NCBI GenBank assembly: GCA_019044685.2
Contig: JAGTXX020000009.1
Coordinates: forward strand, 248,001-312,000
Length of the DNA: 64,000 nt
Source: Nannochloris sp. 'desiccata'
Taxonomy: Eukaryota > Chlorophyta > Trebouxiophyceae > Chlorellales > Chlorellaceae
Direction: 5' to 3'
Positions 21,801-31,192 of the stretch are shown here, in pieces. The notes under the pieces were generated by a model. That model saw only the letters and a program-made list of their open reading frames with translations, did not search any database and was not told the origin of the DNA. Each line of letters opens with the position of its first letter. The first letter of the stretch is position 1. Both the position numbers and the translations under genes were made by a program.

Positions 21801-22975
21801 GGCAGCAGGAAGGCGAGTACCAAGACAAGGGAGAAGTCCAAAAAAAGAAGCGATCTAAAAACCGTTCTAGACCTAGAAAGGAATACAATGAGCCATACTT
21901 CTCCCACCATAATAAAAGCGATACCCCTCAGCAACAACGACAGCACCGCCCACGGTCTTCTCAACACCAACAACACCGAGCAGGCCCTAGTGCATGGGAC
22001 ATCGCCGCAGCAACCACCGCTTCCATCACCCAACAAGAATCCGAACCTATTTGGACCTTCAAAATACCTCAAACAGGTGAATATAAAGGTCCATATAGTA
22101 CTATAGAGCTAAGAGTGATGTACTTATCGGGTGAATTGGTCGAGGATATAATGGTCCATGATGAAGATGGTGGCGTATCTACATCGTTATTAACCTTATT
22201 AGGCTTACCACGAGGTAGTAGTGGTGGTAGTGGTGGTGGTGGTAGTGGTAGGTATGAAATTGAGCCTTATAGAGTTGCAGCTGAGCATAATCAGAGACTG
22301 CCACAGCATCGGGAAGAAACATGGGGAAGATGCGAAGATGATGTCAAAATTGAGAAATCTGGTGCTGTTGCAAATGCTTCAGTGGGAAGTGGTAGTATCA
22401 AGGAAGATAAAGTAGAGCCAGAACCTTATGCTGTCACTGTGGGACGTCAATTTGCGTTATCTGCACCATCCGTAGCACCTCAGCTTCAGTCTGCTCAACC
22501 ACCGCCTGCTCGGCAGTGGGGTAGCTACGCTCAACCTCAACCTCAACCTGCATCTGCACCTGCACCACAACACAATGGACATGCCTCGTATTATCAATAT
22601 GATCGATATCCACCACCTGCAGCGCAGCATGCGCAGCAGGCACCATCATATTATCAAGGTACTGCATCTGGTTCATGGGCTGCCCCTCTGCAACAACATC
22701 AACAGCACCAGCATCAACAGCAGCGTCCACCTCAGCAGCATGTACCTATGGCGAATGCACCGAGACAGATGATGCGTGAAGTGGAAGCTGGTTTGTACCC
22801 TGGTCCTGCTGGAGGTTGGGGTAGAAGTGCAGTCGTGCTGCCAGGGGAGGGAGGCGGATTGGGGCCAATGAGGCCAGCTGCAGAACTGAATCAATACCAC
22901 AACCACACCCAGCAGCAGCCTTATGTTAATCCACCGCCCCACAATAGTAACAGGTATTGGACCTCTAGATATTAG
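18869..22975 (+). CDS. JmjC-domain protein (KDM2/KDM7-like) with two GYF domains
   Basis: Exon 1 is 18869-19408, the intron 19409-19543 (GTAAGT...AACAG), exon 2 19544-22975; phase-0 join, about 1323 residues. Around the join (RLFNVVSFSLADTDLE then DKVDPPEATRHLDL) it matches the KDM2/KDM7 branch of histone lysine demethylases. Iron ligands are visible as WHIDMGG (about H225, D227) and PSGWPHAVS (about H297), and the cosubstrate lysine as SGCKIF (about K242), so it should be an active Fe(II)/2-oxoglutarate dioxygenase. No PHD or CXXC finger is seen. A long low-complexity region follows, with acidic and Gln runs. Two GYF-like modules lie near residues 825-880 (GQRQGPFTSRQL) and 1015-1065 (GEYKGPYSTIEL). 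The tail is rich in Gln, Pro and His. Confidence 0.85.
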
Positions 22976-23309
22976 GGTACTTTCATACTACACCTTTGTT
23001 TCATATTTTATGTCACACGTCGTTGTGCTACACGTCATCATTGTACCACAGCGGCGGTAACAATTTTCTCTCTGCCTGTCTATTTGATTTGTAAAAGTAA
23101 TAAGTCACTAGTCTTTACAAAGTAATACAACAGATATAGGTAAATAGCGATATTTAAATATTTAATTATCGCTATTAAAAGAACAGCACAAATAGAAAAT
23201 TGGAGTACCAAGCTGAAAAATAAAAGGAAAGAGAAAAAATAACGGAAATTTTCCGCCAGGGCCCTATATTAAAAAATCAAAGTTCTTATTATTTCAACAT
23301 GCGAGCAAG
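22976..23309. other. Spacer between convergent genes
   Basis: AT-rich 3' flank shared by the JmjC gene and PAM16. No gene or repeat seen. Confidence 0.6.
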
Positions 23310-23931
23310 CTATTGCTTTGTCTCCTGCTGCTGTTCGCTTGTACTACCTTGTGCTGGTGGTACTTCTACTTCAGGCATCGGTAGGCCCTGTTCTTTAAAC
23401 TCATCTTCTAGTCGTTCTTTCGCTCTATAAATTTTAGATTGTAGATAAAATGACCCATGCTTTTCATTTTGCTGGAATAGGTGATTATATTTTTTCATAA
23501 TCTCTTCCCATGTAGCGTTAGATTCTATGCCGAGGATTTGGTTGGCTTCTTGGACACTGAGTTGCTTGGCGCTGCGAGCGGCCGCCTTGGCTCCCTCTGC
23601 AGTCATTCCTTGTTTCGCACCATCTATAAGGGAAGCAAATAGACAAGGGATGCGTTAATCATTTGGTGTCTATTTAAGTGGCTACGTCTTACTGTTCGCA
23701 TATTATGCAGCAGGCCAGTAAATAGCTCTCAAAAATATTCCAAAAATAATTAAACTTACTAATGATCGCTTGTCGGTAAGCTTGTGAGGCGGCGCGAAAG
23801 AGCACTGTGCCTCCAGCAATTAGAATATTGGCTAAGATTTTTGCTGCCTGCAAAGAGGGAATGGATGATCAGTTGGTAAAGATCATAATATAAAGAGACA
23901 AAGGAACCATGGAAATTCAAACACCCACCAT
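23310..23931 (-). CDS. PAM16: Mitochondrial import motor subunit Pam16/Tim16
   Basis: J-like protein that partners Pam18 in the presequence translocase motor on the matrix face of the inner mitochondrial membrane. Three exons are proposed: 23931-23929 (the ATG alone), 23847-23760 and 23623-23310, with introns 23928-23848 and 23759-23624. The product is about 134 residues and opens MAAKILANILIAGGTVLFRAASQAYRQAI. The J-like domain (LSVQEANQILGI, WEEIMKKYNHLFQQN, GSFYLQSKIYRAKERLE) is intact and, as in all Pam16 proteins, lacks the HPD triad. The tail is Gln/Glu-rich. The start is less certain: another ATG at 23910 could also splice in frame. It diverges from the PHT4-like gene. Confidence 0.87.
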
Positions 23932-24234
23932 CTTAAAACTACTTTATACTAGCTGCGGTGCTCTTCCACGTTATATTATCAGTGTTCAAATGCAATCAAA
24001 CTGCTGTTGTATGAGCAAATGCTGTTTTATAAGGTGTTTCAAAAATCCAACACTTCAAAAAAATAAAGCTCTTCTTCCTATAAATTTTCTGGCTAAGCTC
24101 TCTCCAGCATATTTTTTGTTTCCAAAAATCCACTTCAACTTTTCATCAGCAGACTCTTAAAGTTCTATGGCCCTACAGAGTAGTAGTCAAACCATCCACT
24201 GTCTGATTGCAAGTTTCTGCTCAACCACAGCAGC
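23932..24234. other. Divergent intergenic region
   Basis: About 300 bases between PAM16 and the transporter gene, probably both promoters. No motif stands out. Confidence 0.5.
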
Positions 24235-26049
24235 ATGACGCTTTCACTAGGGCGGTGCCTTACCAGCCCTCGACATCGAATTTTACATACAATACCCAAA
24301 CATGTGACACGCGTCAATAAACCCTTAATAAGCCTCCGAGGCTGGAACAAGCAATCTTTGGTCCCACCGACGACACAATGTTACGCCCAAGGCTCACAGA
24401 AGGAAGATATTGATACAAGCGAAGAATTTCTAGATGCAGAAATTGAAGCAAAGGTCAAAGCACTGCTTCCTTACGACAGTGACACTGAAATAACTCCTGA
24501 AAATGCATCTAGCAACCCATTTTCTCTACTTTCCGACAAATGGAACACCCTTCCCGGTCGCTACAAGACAGTTTTTGCCACCTCTATAGCTTTTGTAATC
24601 TGCAATATGGATAAAGTCAACATCTCTGTAGCTATCATACCCATGGCACAAGACTTTGGGTGGTCTCCAACGACTACTGGATTAGTACAATCATCTTTCT
24701 TTTATGGATATTTACTATCTCAACTCCCAGGCGGGTACATCGTATCTCGGTATGGAGGCCGTGTAATCCTCCCAGCTGGAGTCGTCATTTGGTCTGGTGC
24801 AACCGCAGCAGTGCCTTTCCTTGCATCTACAGTTGCAGGGCTGTGTATTTCAAGGGCTGCAGTGGGGCTTGGCGAAGGCGTTGCCCCATCCTCTGCCACT
24901 GATATTGTTGCCAGGGCGATCGACCCAAAGGAGCGTTCCAGGGCTATTAGCTTTATATTTGGAGGCCTACATGTAGGCAGTTTATTAGGCCTCCTCGTCG
25001 CTCCGCCTATTATAGAGAAATTTGGATGGCCGGTGGTGTTTTACTTATTTGGCGGCCTTGGTCTTGCCTGGTCGGCATGGTTTGAAAATCTAAACAATAA
25101 AATCAAAGAACAAGAGCCTGATGTTGCAATCGCTCTTGCTATGAGTGACGATGAAGAATATGAGCTACTAAGGCAAGGAGGAACTAGTTATCGTAAAGAC
25201 GGCGGTAATGGAGAACAAGAAAGTGACTTTATTGTAGAGTATAGTAGCAGAAGCAGCTCTGATGAAGAACAAGGGCCTGAAAATTCAAGTACTCTTGCGG
25301 CACGTCACGGCGGGCACGGTGGTGGTGGTATTTCTCACAAACAACGTATTCCTTGGCGTTCTTTTCTTCGAAATACCCCTATACAAGCATTAGCATACAC
25401 CCACTTCTGCAATAATTGGTTCCATTACACCATGCTTGCATGGCTACCTACCTATTTTACGGATACTTTGTCCCTAGATCTCATGAAGGCAGCTCAAGTT
25501 TCGATTTTGCCGCCTGCCGCCGCCATTGTAGTCTCAGCAATCGCTGGTCCTACTGCTGATGGTTTAATAGAGAGAGGTGTGGATGTTGGGGTGGTACGTA
25601 AGGCATCACAATGTGCTGCGTTTCTAGGGCCAGCTGCGTGTTTACTCCTCGCATGTGTCACAGAAAACGGGCCTTTTACTGTAGCACTGGTGACGCTGTC
25701 TTTAGGGTTAGCGTCGTTTTCATTAGCAGGGTTGTATTGTAATCACGCGGATTTGTCACCTAAATACGCCCCCGTATTGCTAGGATTGACAAATACGTGT
25801 GGAGCTATTCCAGGGATTATGGGTGTGGCATTTACTGGCTTTCTGTTCGACAAGACCTCTTCATGGACTTTAGCATTATTTTACCCCTCGATATTTTTCT
25901 TTATCACTGGGTCGCTTGTGTTTGCGTTCTATGGGAGTGCAGAGCGACAGGATTTTACTGCGAATAATGAAGCCTTTGTACTTGAAGAGTGGTGGGATGA
26001 GCTCGTCGGGGGTGGCGATGGTGGTGGTGACCGTGATGGTGGGGAGTAG
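24235..26049 (+). CDS. MFS transporter, PHT4/ANTR-like, probable plastid anion or phosphate carrier
   Basis: Single exon of 604 residues in the SLC17/PHT4 branch of the major facilitator superfamily. Plant members move phosphate or ascorbate across plastid membranes. Residues 1-110 form a Ser/Thr/Arg-rich leader and an acidic linker, consistent with a transit peptide. The first helix has FVICNMDKVNISVAIIPMAQ followed by GLVQSSFFYGYLLSQLPGG, signatures of the plant proteins. Later features are GVGEGV-like VGLGEGVAPSSATD, ERSRAISFIFGG, FCNNWFHYTMLAWLPTYF and GLTNTCGAIPGIMG; about 12 membrane segments in all. The central loop (about residues 300-385) is long and acidic. Substrate cannot be fixed from sequence. 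Plastid localisation is inferred. Confidence 0.88.
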   Translation: MTLSLGRCLTSPRHRILHTIPKHVTRVNKPLISLRGWNKQSLVPPTTQCYAQGSQKEDIDTSEEFLDAEIEAKVKALLPYDSDTEITPENASSNPFSLLSDKWNTLPGRYKTVFATSIAFVICNMDKVNISVAIIPMAQDFGWSPTTTGLVQSSFFYGYLLSQLPGGYIVSRYGGRVILPAGVVIWSGATAAVPFLASTVAGLCISRAAVGLGEGVAPSSATDIVARAIDPKERSRAISFIFGGLHVGSLLGLLVAPPIIEKFGWPVVFYLFGGLGLAWSAWFENLNNKIKEQEPDVAIALAMSDDEEYELLRQGGTSYRKDGGNGEQESDFIVEYSSRSSSDEEQGPENSSTLAARHGGHGGGGISHKQRIPWRSFLRNTPIQALAYTHFCNNWFHYTMLAWLPTYFTDTLSLDLMKAAQVSILPPAAAIVVSAIAGPTADGLIERGVDVGVVRKASQCAAFLGPAACLLLACVTENGPFTVALVTLSLGLASFSLAGLYCNHADLSPKYAPVLLGLTNTCGAIPGIMGVAFTGFLFDKTSSWTLALFYPSIFFFITGSLVFAFYGSAERQDFTANNEAFVLEEWWDELVGGGDGGGDRDGGE

Positions 26050-26283
26050 CAGGAAAACGGAAAACGGAAAGAAACTTTAGATAAGCTCGCTGTGTATCAG
26101 TATTAAAGAAAATTACCAAATAAACCAAGTACAATAATGTGAATATAGTAATACTACTTCAATTTTGAATAAATTTTTAGTATTTTTTTACCTTTGCTTT
26201 GACTTTTTGTCAGACATGTTCAGTGTCGGCGGGGTGATAGCTCTTGGCGCCATTTTATTTTTTTTAATTATTATTATTTTTGT

Positions 26284-26587
26284 TTAAATTCTAAGTTTTT
26301 CGGCTTCTTTCTTTCTAAGCATTCGCTGGAATATTTGACCTTGCGGAGAGGTCTTTTTCAAGGAGCAAAGAGCGATATCTCGAGCCCACGCTATGGCAAC
26401 GCTGCAAGAATCACAAGATTGTTTGCAACTTGAAGGCAATCGTCGCAAAGGGTCTGATCGCCTTGCGGGTCTGAGTGATGCAACCTCTGTAAGAGATCTA
26501 AAAACGCTGTAACATTCGATCAACATTCAAAGATTGAGAAGAGGGAAGAACGTATTTACTAGGCAAGGTGGTGGTTTTCATTTTCAT
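26284..26587 (-). CDS. Possible small cysteine-rich protein, two exons
   Basis: Proposed exon 1 is 26587-26560, the intron 26559-26487 (GTAAAT...TTACAG), exon 2 26486-26284, joining in frame to give 76 residues that begin MKMKTTTLPKVASLRPARRS. Exon 2 carries SCKQSCDSCSVAIAWARDIALC with five cysteines, then a basic helical end (IFQRMLRKKEAEKLRI). Cysteine pairs flanking a helix recall small mitochondrial twin-cysteine proteins, but the spacing fits no family I know. Both splice sites are reasonable, and the open frame is longer than most chance frames nearby. It could still be spurious. Confidence 0.38.
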
Positions 26588-26659
26588 CTGATGACAAGAC
26601 AGCCCAGAGCTGGACGGGTTGCGCCGGAGCGGTGGACTTTGTCGATTCGCTTAGTATAG

Positions 26660-27110
26660 ATTTACAGAGGTTTGTAAAAGAATTCACAGATTGAAGGCCA
26701 GGGAGCAAAGTACAAAAGAGGCTTGTGGTTGCTGAAGTAGCTTTCGCTAGTCGACGGTTCAGCAGCGGTCTGAGTTCTCCACGCTTGATCGAGAGTGCGG
26801 CCGAGGTTGTTAGTGGGACCCCGTGTATGGCAGCCTGTGGAGGCCGTGTGCTTCCAACAGTGCGGCAAGCTGTCTTTGATGTGGATCGGTCGAATCGGCG
26901 TCGTGGTTGACATCGCCAATGAGCACGTTGTGATAATTGTTGGTACAGTCTAAGGCCGTTTTTAGCAGAACCAGGTATCCATGCAGAGATCCCTGCGGGC
27001 GGCGGTAGGTTGCGATGCCGTATATGCAGTCGAAAAGAATGGACGTTAAAATTTCTCCATTTTCGAGAGCCTCTGCGAATTTGACAGCACAGGGCTTCGA
27101 CGCATGCTGG
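26660..27110 (-). pseudogene. Broken endonuclease/exonuclease/phosphatase domain of a mobile element
   Basis: Read on the minus strand, one frame from about 27110 to a stop at 26812-26810 contains CIYGIATYRRPQGSLHGY and then NVLIGDVNHDAD, matching the GDFN core of EEP-type endonucleases from LINE and Helitron-like elements. The C-terminal half continues in a shifted frame (about 26850-26662) with NNLGRTLDQAW and YFSNHKPLLYF, corresponding to the final S/NDH-x-P motif. The domain is therefore split by a frameshift and an in-frame stop. No reverse transcriptase, helicase or Rep domain was found beside it. This is an old transposon remnant; the element class is not resolved. Confidence 0.6.
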
Positions 27111-27842
27111 CCTCTTCTACAATTACCAATACAACTGTGTAGGTGCGATGTTTTAACTGTTTTCTTTTTAATGAAGATCTACTGTTTTTTTAAATTCGGC
27201 CGATTTAGTCCATGTAAATCTAAGAAAAGAAAAGATCAGAAAACTTTGCAAACCAAGGAGACGGAGGGGACGGTTTCCCTCCCTCAGTTTGCACATTCGT
27301 CAGCAGCTTTGATCCTGCACAAGAAAACAGAAAAAAGTATCAGCTCGAGCATAAGGAAAGGAATCAAGAGGCGAAGGCCTTCTTGCCCTGGAAGGAAGGG
27401 AAGAAGATAATTTAGAGACAACTGCAAGAATTTTTGCTCGGCGATTACTCACCAGACTTTCTGACGGAACATATTAAAACCAAAGCTGTACCCACCCTTG
27501 CGCCCTAAATTGTTGTCTACACTTCTAGCGACGTTGTTTTACGCCCGCCGCAAGGTTGTTTACCACTGATGCCATCCTGTTAGAATGCTGAACGGATCCC
27601 GCCAAAATGAAAGCACCCAGGACGGCGTAAGGCGCACCATTCCCTAACCAACGCATTTAGAAAAGAACTGCTAGGAGCATTTTATGCTGGAGGGGGGGCG
27701 GGGGCGTATCTGCATAAAAAATGGGTACATGAATGGAAATTGATCTTTCAAAAGATTCTCAAACCTAGTTCTTCTCAAAACAGAAGGAAATTCGGCATAA
27801 AAATGACGATACTATTAAGATAACCATCATGGCATGTTCAAA

Positions 27843-28222
27843 TGTTTACAAAATATGCTGGCACGCCCAACCCTTTGAGGCACGCATATCTAATTCTATT
27901 ATCATGGCATTTTCCCCTCTTATTTTTTCTTTGTAAATGGCCGTAAGTGACAAAGCTCCCATGGAGATTCAAGCAAGACCTGACACGCCAGTGGACATGG
28001 TGGCCGACGCATCCAGCAAGCACTCTACCGTCCTGGATATGTCGGCCACCATGTCCACTGGCGTGTCAGGTCTTGCTTGAATCTCCATGGGAGCTTTGTC
28101 ACTTACGGCCATTTACAAAGAAAAAGTTAAGAGGGGAAAATGCCATGATAATAGAATTAGATATGCGTGCCTCAAAGGGTTGGGCGTGCTTCTATACCGG
28201 TATTTCGGTATTTTGTAAATAT
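27843..28222. repeat. Long, nearly perfect inverted repeat
   Basis: The sequence of 27843-28016 recurs as its reverse complement at 28033-28222, separated by a loop of about 16 bases. Over most of the arm length the two copies differ only at a handful of positions: a TT/AAC change near 27921-27925, two bases beside the loop, and about 15-20 extra bases containing ATACCGGTAT in the right arm near 28192-28212. Transcription through it would give a hairpin of roughly 170 base pairs. Short frames inside it mirror each other and are not taken as genes. Confidence 0.85.
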
Positions 28223-28403
28223 ATTTGGGCGCAAAGCAAATCATAATATTGTCGTTTTTTGTGCATTGCTTTGTAAGCGAGTGCCCCTAATTTAAACGTT
28301 TAAGTTTCAAAAAAGGTGGCGGAGGACTGGGAGAGCCGGCTTTATAATTTTAATTTGCCAACTCTGATCAAAGTTGGCAAATGATCTACTAGAACTAGAA
28401 GCC

Positions 28404-31071
28404 ATGTCGGAACTCAAAAATATTCTAGAACCCAAACTGGTCGAAGATGCAACTAGAACTGCTAATGCTTTACTTCAAAGCAACGGCGATCTGGAGTTTG
28501 ACTGCGTTTCTTCATGTTCCGTCGCCTTGGGCCTCTTATTAAATGATGTCAAGGCTGTTTGTCAAAGTATCACTTGTAGCGGCAAGGCAGTAGTTACCAA
28601 GGCATTGTCAAATATGTTGAGGTGAGACACACTTGTTTTGGAGCGAAGAACTCCACTTTCTATGACTAACGTCTGCAATCAAAATAAAAGTTTTTCTTAT
28701 CCGTTTCCCCGTCCCCACCGCCCTCAAAACTCAAAGCTCATCCTTAACAATTTCTTGTCTCTTCAGGGCATTGATGCCTCTAGCTGACATTATCGCAAAG
28801 GCAAAATCTAAACTCGAGGATGCAACTTTCTTCGACTTTATTTCTCCGTGTTCATTATCTCGCGCGCACACAGGAATATGCAAATTTACGTATCTACTGT
28901 CTGCAGCGGATATTTGCCTCAAGGTAGTGGCTTTAGCACTTGAACACTATACACAGTACAAGATTGACTACGTCGCACAAACACGTGTTAAGAAGGAGGA
29001 GCTCCTGAAAATGATAGGCTGCGTCGAATTCCCAATTAAACTGCTTACCCATGACGGCATTGTAGCCCTTGGTGCTCGGTTGTTTGAGCCAGGGAACGAA
29101 TTTAAACCTCAAATGGTTGCTTGCGCAAGTGCTTTTTGCATTTTGATAGGTTCAACTTCCTTTTCTACAGTAAAAAAAGCGTTAGACTTGATGAGAAACT
29201 ACGAAAAACTGCGTGATATTGCGAGCGTAAGAGAGTTACGCACACTCTCTAGGCCGCCGTCGCTCACAGAAGCACATTTGATTAAATCTGCGCTACATTT
29301 GAGTAGGCTCAATAATATGGCGTTCACCACTCCTGTACCATGCTCAACAGATGATCAAGTCAACCGATATATGGATTTCATCGCGACTGTAGAAAGCTGC
29401 GGGATCGATAATATCGCTTCATCATTTTGGACAGGTCAAATGAAAGACGACCTTTTTAGTAAGCCATTTTTATTATTTTTAGAGTCCTGGAAGGAGATCA
29501 GAAGCCACCCAGGCGATTTAGCAAAAGGTATAGAATACAATCTTCCTAAATTGTGTATGGCATTGATACAGAGATTTAATTCTACACCATTAGAGCAGTT
29601 CAACAGCTCCTCTTCAGATCTAATCACGATGTCGACGCTCGCTTCCCATGAAGCTTCAGAAATTATGGAAAGGATGGCGCTAGAAATGCTTGATTTTTCT
29701 AAAACAAGCAGCACACTAAGTGAAGAGGAAAGGATAAATAACTGCGTTGCAGGTGCTACATTGATGGCTTTTAGAGTCTTCATCCTCGGCAAATGTTTCG
29801 CTGTGCATCCCGAGAAAATTAGACTACCAGTTCCGAATGAGTTGTTTGACGCGTTTGTCCCGTTAAGTCAAGCGTGGATTGAATGTGGACACTGTTTTGT
29901 CGCTAATGAGTCTGATTGTGACTTTCGCTATGCACTTGCCTTTGTGGCACACTCTGCTTTAGAAGTCACGGGGCGGGTGGTGTTGCCTAGATTAATAAAA
30001 GAGATAGGAACTTCTACTATGAATGAAGAAGAGGTTACTTCCATGTTTGCAGCTCAGACAGCTATCTCAACGTTGATTGCTACTGCAGCGTGTACTTTTG
30101 CAACATATTCGCAAGGGGATGATGGTTATATCGAAACGAAGAAAGTGCTCTTTGATATCATTCCAGAGGCCAGTAGAGTCAATTGTCTGTTATGTGATCT
30201 TATGTCCCTGGAAGTTTCCTTTGATAACTGTATAAGGACTGTCTCCGTATGCGAAGCTGGGTTAAAGGCTGTTGAAGCTGCGTCGAAAGCGTTGTTTTGG
30301 GGTTGGGGATTGTCCCTCCGTCAAATTTTAGAAGTTGGTAGTCAGTGCTCCGATTCCCTGGTGCCGAATTATTCTATTGATATGTTGTGCGAAAAGGAAA
30401 CATACTTTGCGCCAGATTTGCATCGAGCCGTCTATCATGCGTTAAAAGCTACCTTATATAGCTGTCCGTTTTATGGGAATACACCGGGGGACCCCTCTTC
30501 GGAGTTGGCTAGAAAAGTCGGCGCAGTAGCTTTAAAAGCGTTCCATGCTATGGAAATAGAGCCTCACAATGATTGGCTGCAAGTTTTGGGCATGCAACTT
30601 CCAGTAGTAAGATCTAACTCATACTTGAGCATGCCTGGCATTTTGCTGGACCCGAGCGCCAACGTACCCTATGAGCGGATTAATACAGTTTTCGAAACAG
30701 CAATACTGCCTATTTTAGCGCAAAATGAACCTTGGCTTGAAAATGCGGTGAATGATAGCTCCGATTTTGGCCTGTGCAAGCAAACTCTCAAGGATGCCAT
30801 GAAAACCGTTGTTGAGGGCGGGGAGGTACACAAGAAGAGAGCTGCTGCTCGAGCACACGCTATGGCGACGTTGCACTGTGGCTATGTAGGATGCATGAGT
30901 ATCACGCTGCCAAATGTAAAAGGCAAGTTGTGTAGCGGATGCAAGGTGGTGAGGTATTGTTCAGAAAAATGTTTGAAAGCCGACTGGAAGAAAAATCACA
31001 GGATTGCTTGCAAAGCTATTGCAGCTGGAGCTGAAAATAAATCTGGCATATGTTTGCATAGTGTTTGTTAG
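28404..31071 (+). CDS. MYND zinc-finger protein, large, function unknown
   Basis: Exon 1 is 28404-28621, the intron 28622-28766 (GTGAGA...TTCAG), exon 2 28767-31071; the join yields Arg-Ala-Leu-Met in frame and about 840 residues. The only recognisable domain is a C-terminal MYND finger near residues 779-825: CGYVGC, then CSGCKVVRYCSEKC, then HRIACK, with the spaced Cys/His ligands present. The preceding 770 residues are predicted mostly helical and have no family I recognise; MYND proteins of this layout are common in algae. A role in protein-protein interaction is inferred from the finger. The start at 28404 is the first in-frame ATG. It is convergent with CCT6, only about 120 bases away. 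Confidence 0.8.
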
Positions 31072-31192
31072 GTTTTTTCTCGTTTCGATTACATTGTCTC
31101 TGTATATAGATGCATTCTGAAGCAAGAATAGACGAATAAAGTAGCAGATTGATGGCAGAGCTCTGCCAAACACACCAGTTACTTCACAACTT

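Larger units (their letters stand above)
26588..28403. other. Gene-poor region with a mobile-element relic and a long inverted repeat
   Basis: About 1.8 kb without an intact gene. It holds a broken endonuclease on the minus strand (26660-27110) and a long inverted repeat (27843-28222), listed separately. Between them, 27110-27840 has GC-rich patches (27500-27720) with no recognisable coding frame; it may be further decayed transposon sequence. Confidence 0.55.

Noticed and set aside
26662..26919. The 85-codon minus-strand frame as an independent gene
   Set aside because: Its second half is the C-terminal part of the broken endonuclease and its first half is out of frame with it, so it is a relic.
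27838..28246. Two similar open frames on opposite strands
   Set aside because: They are mirror images produced by the long inverted repeat, not two genes.
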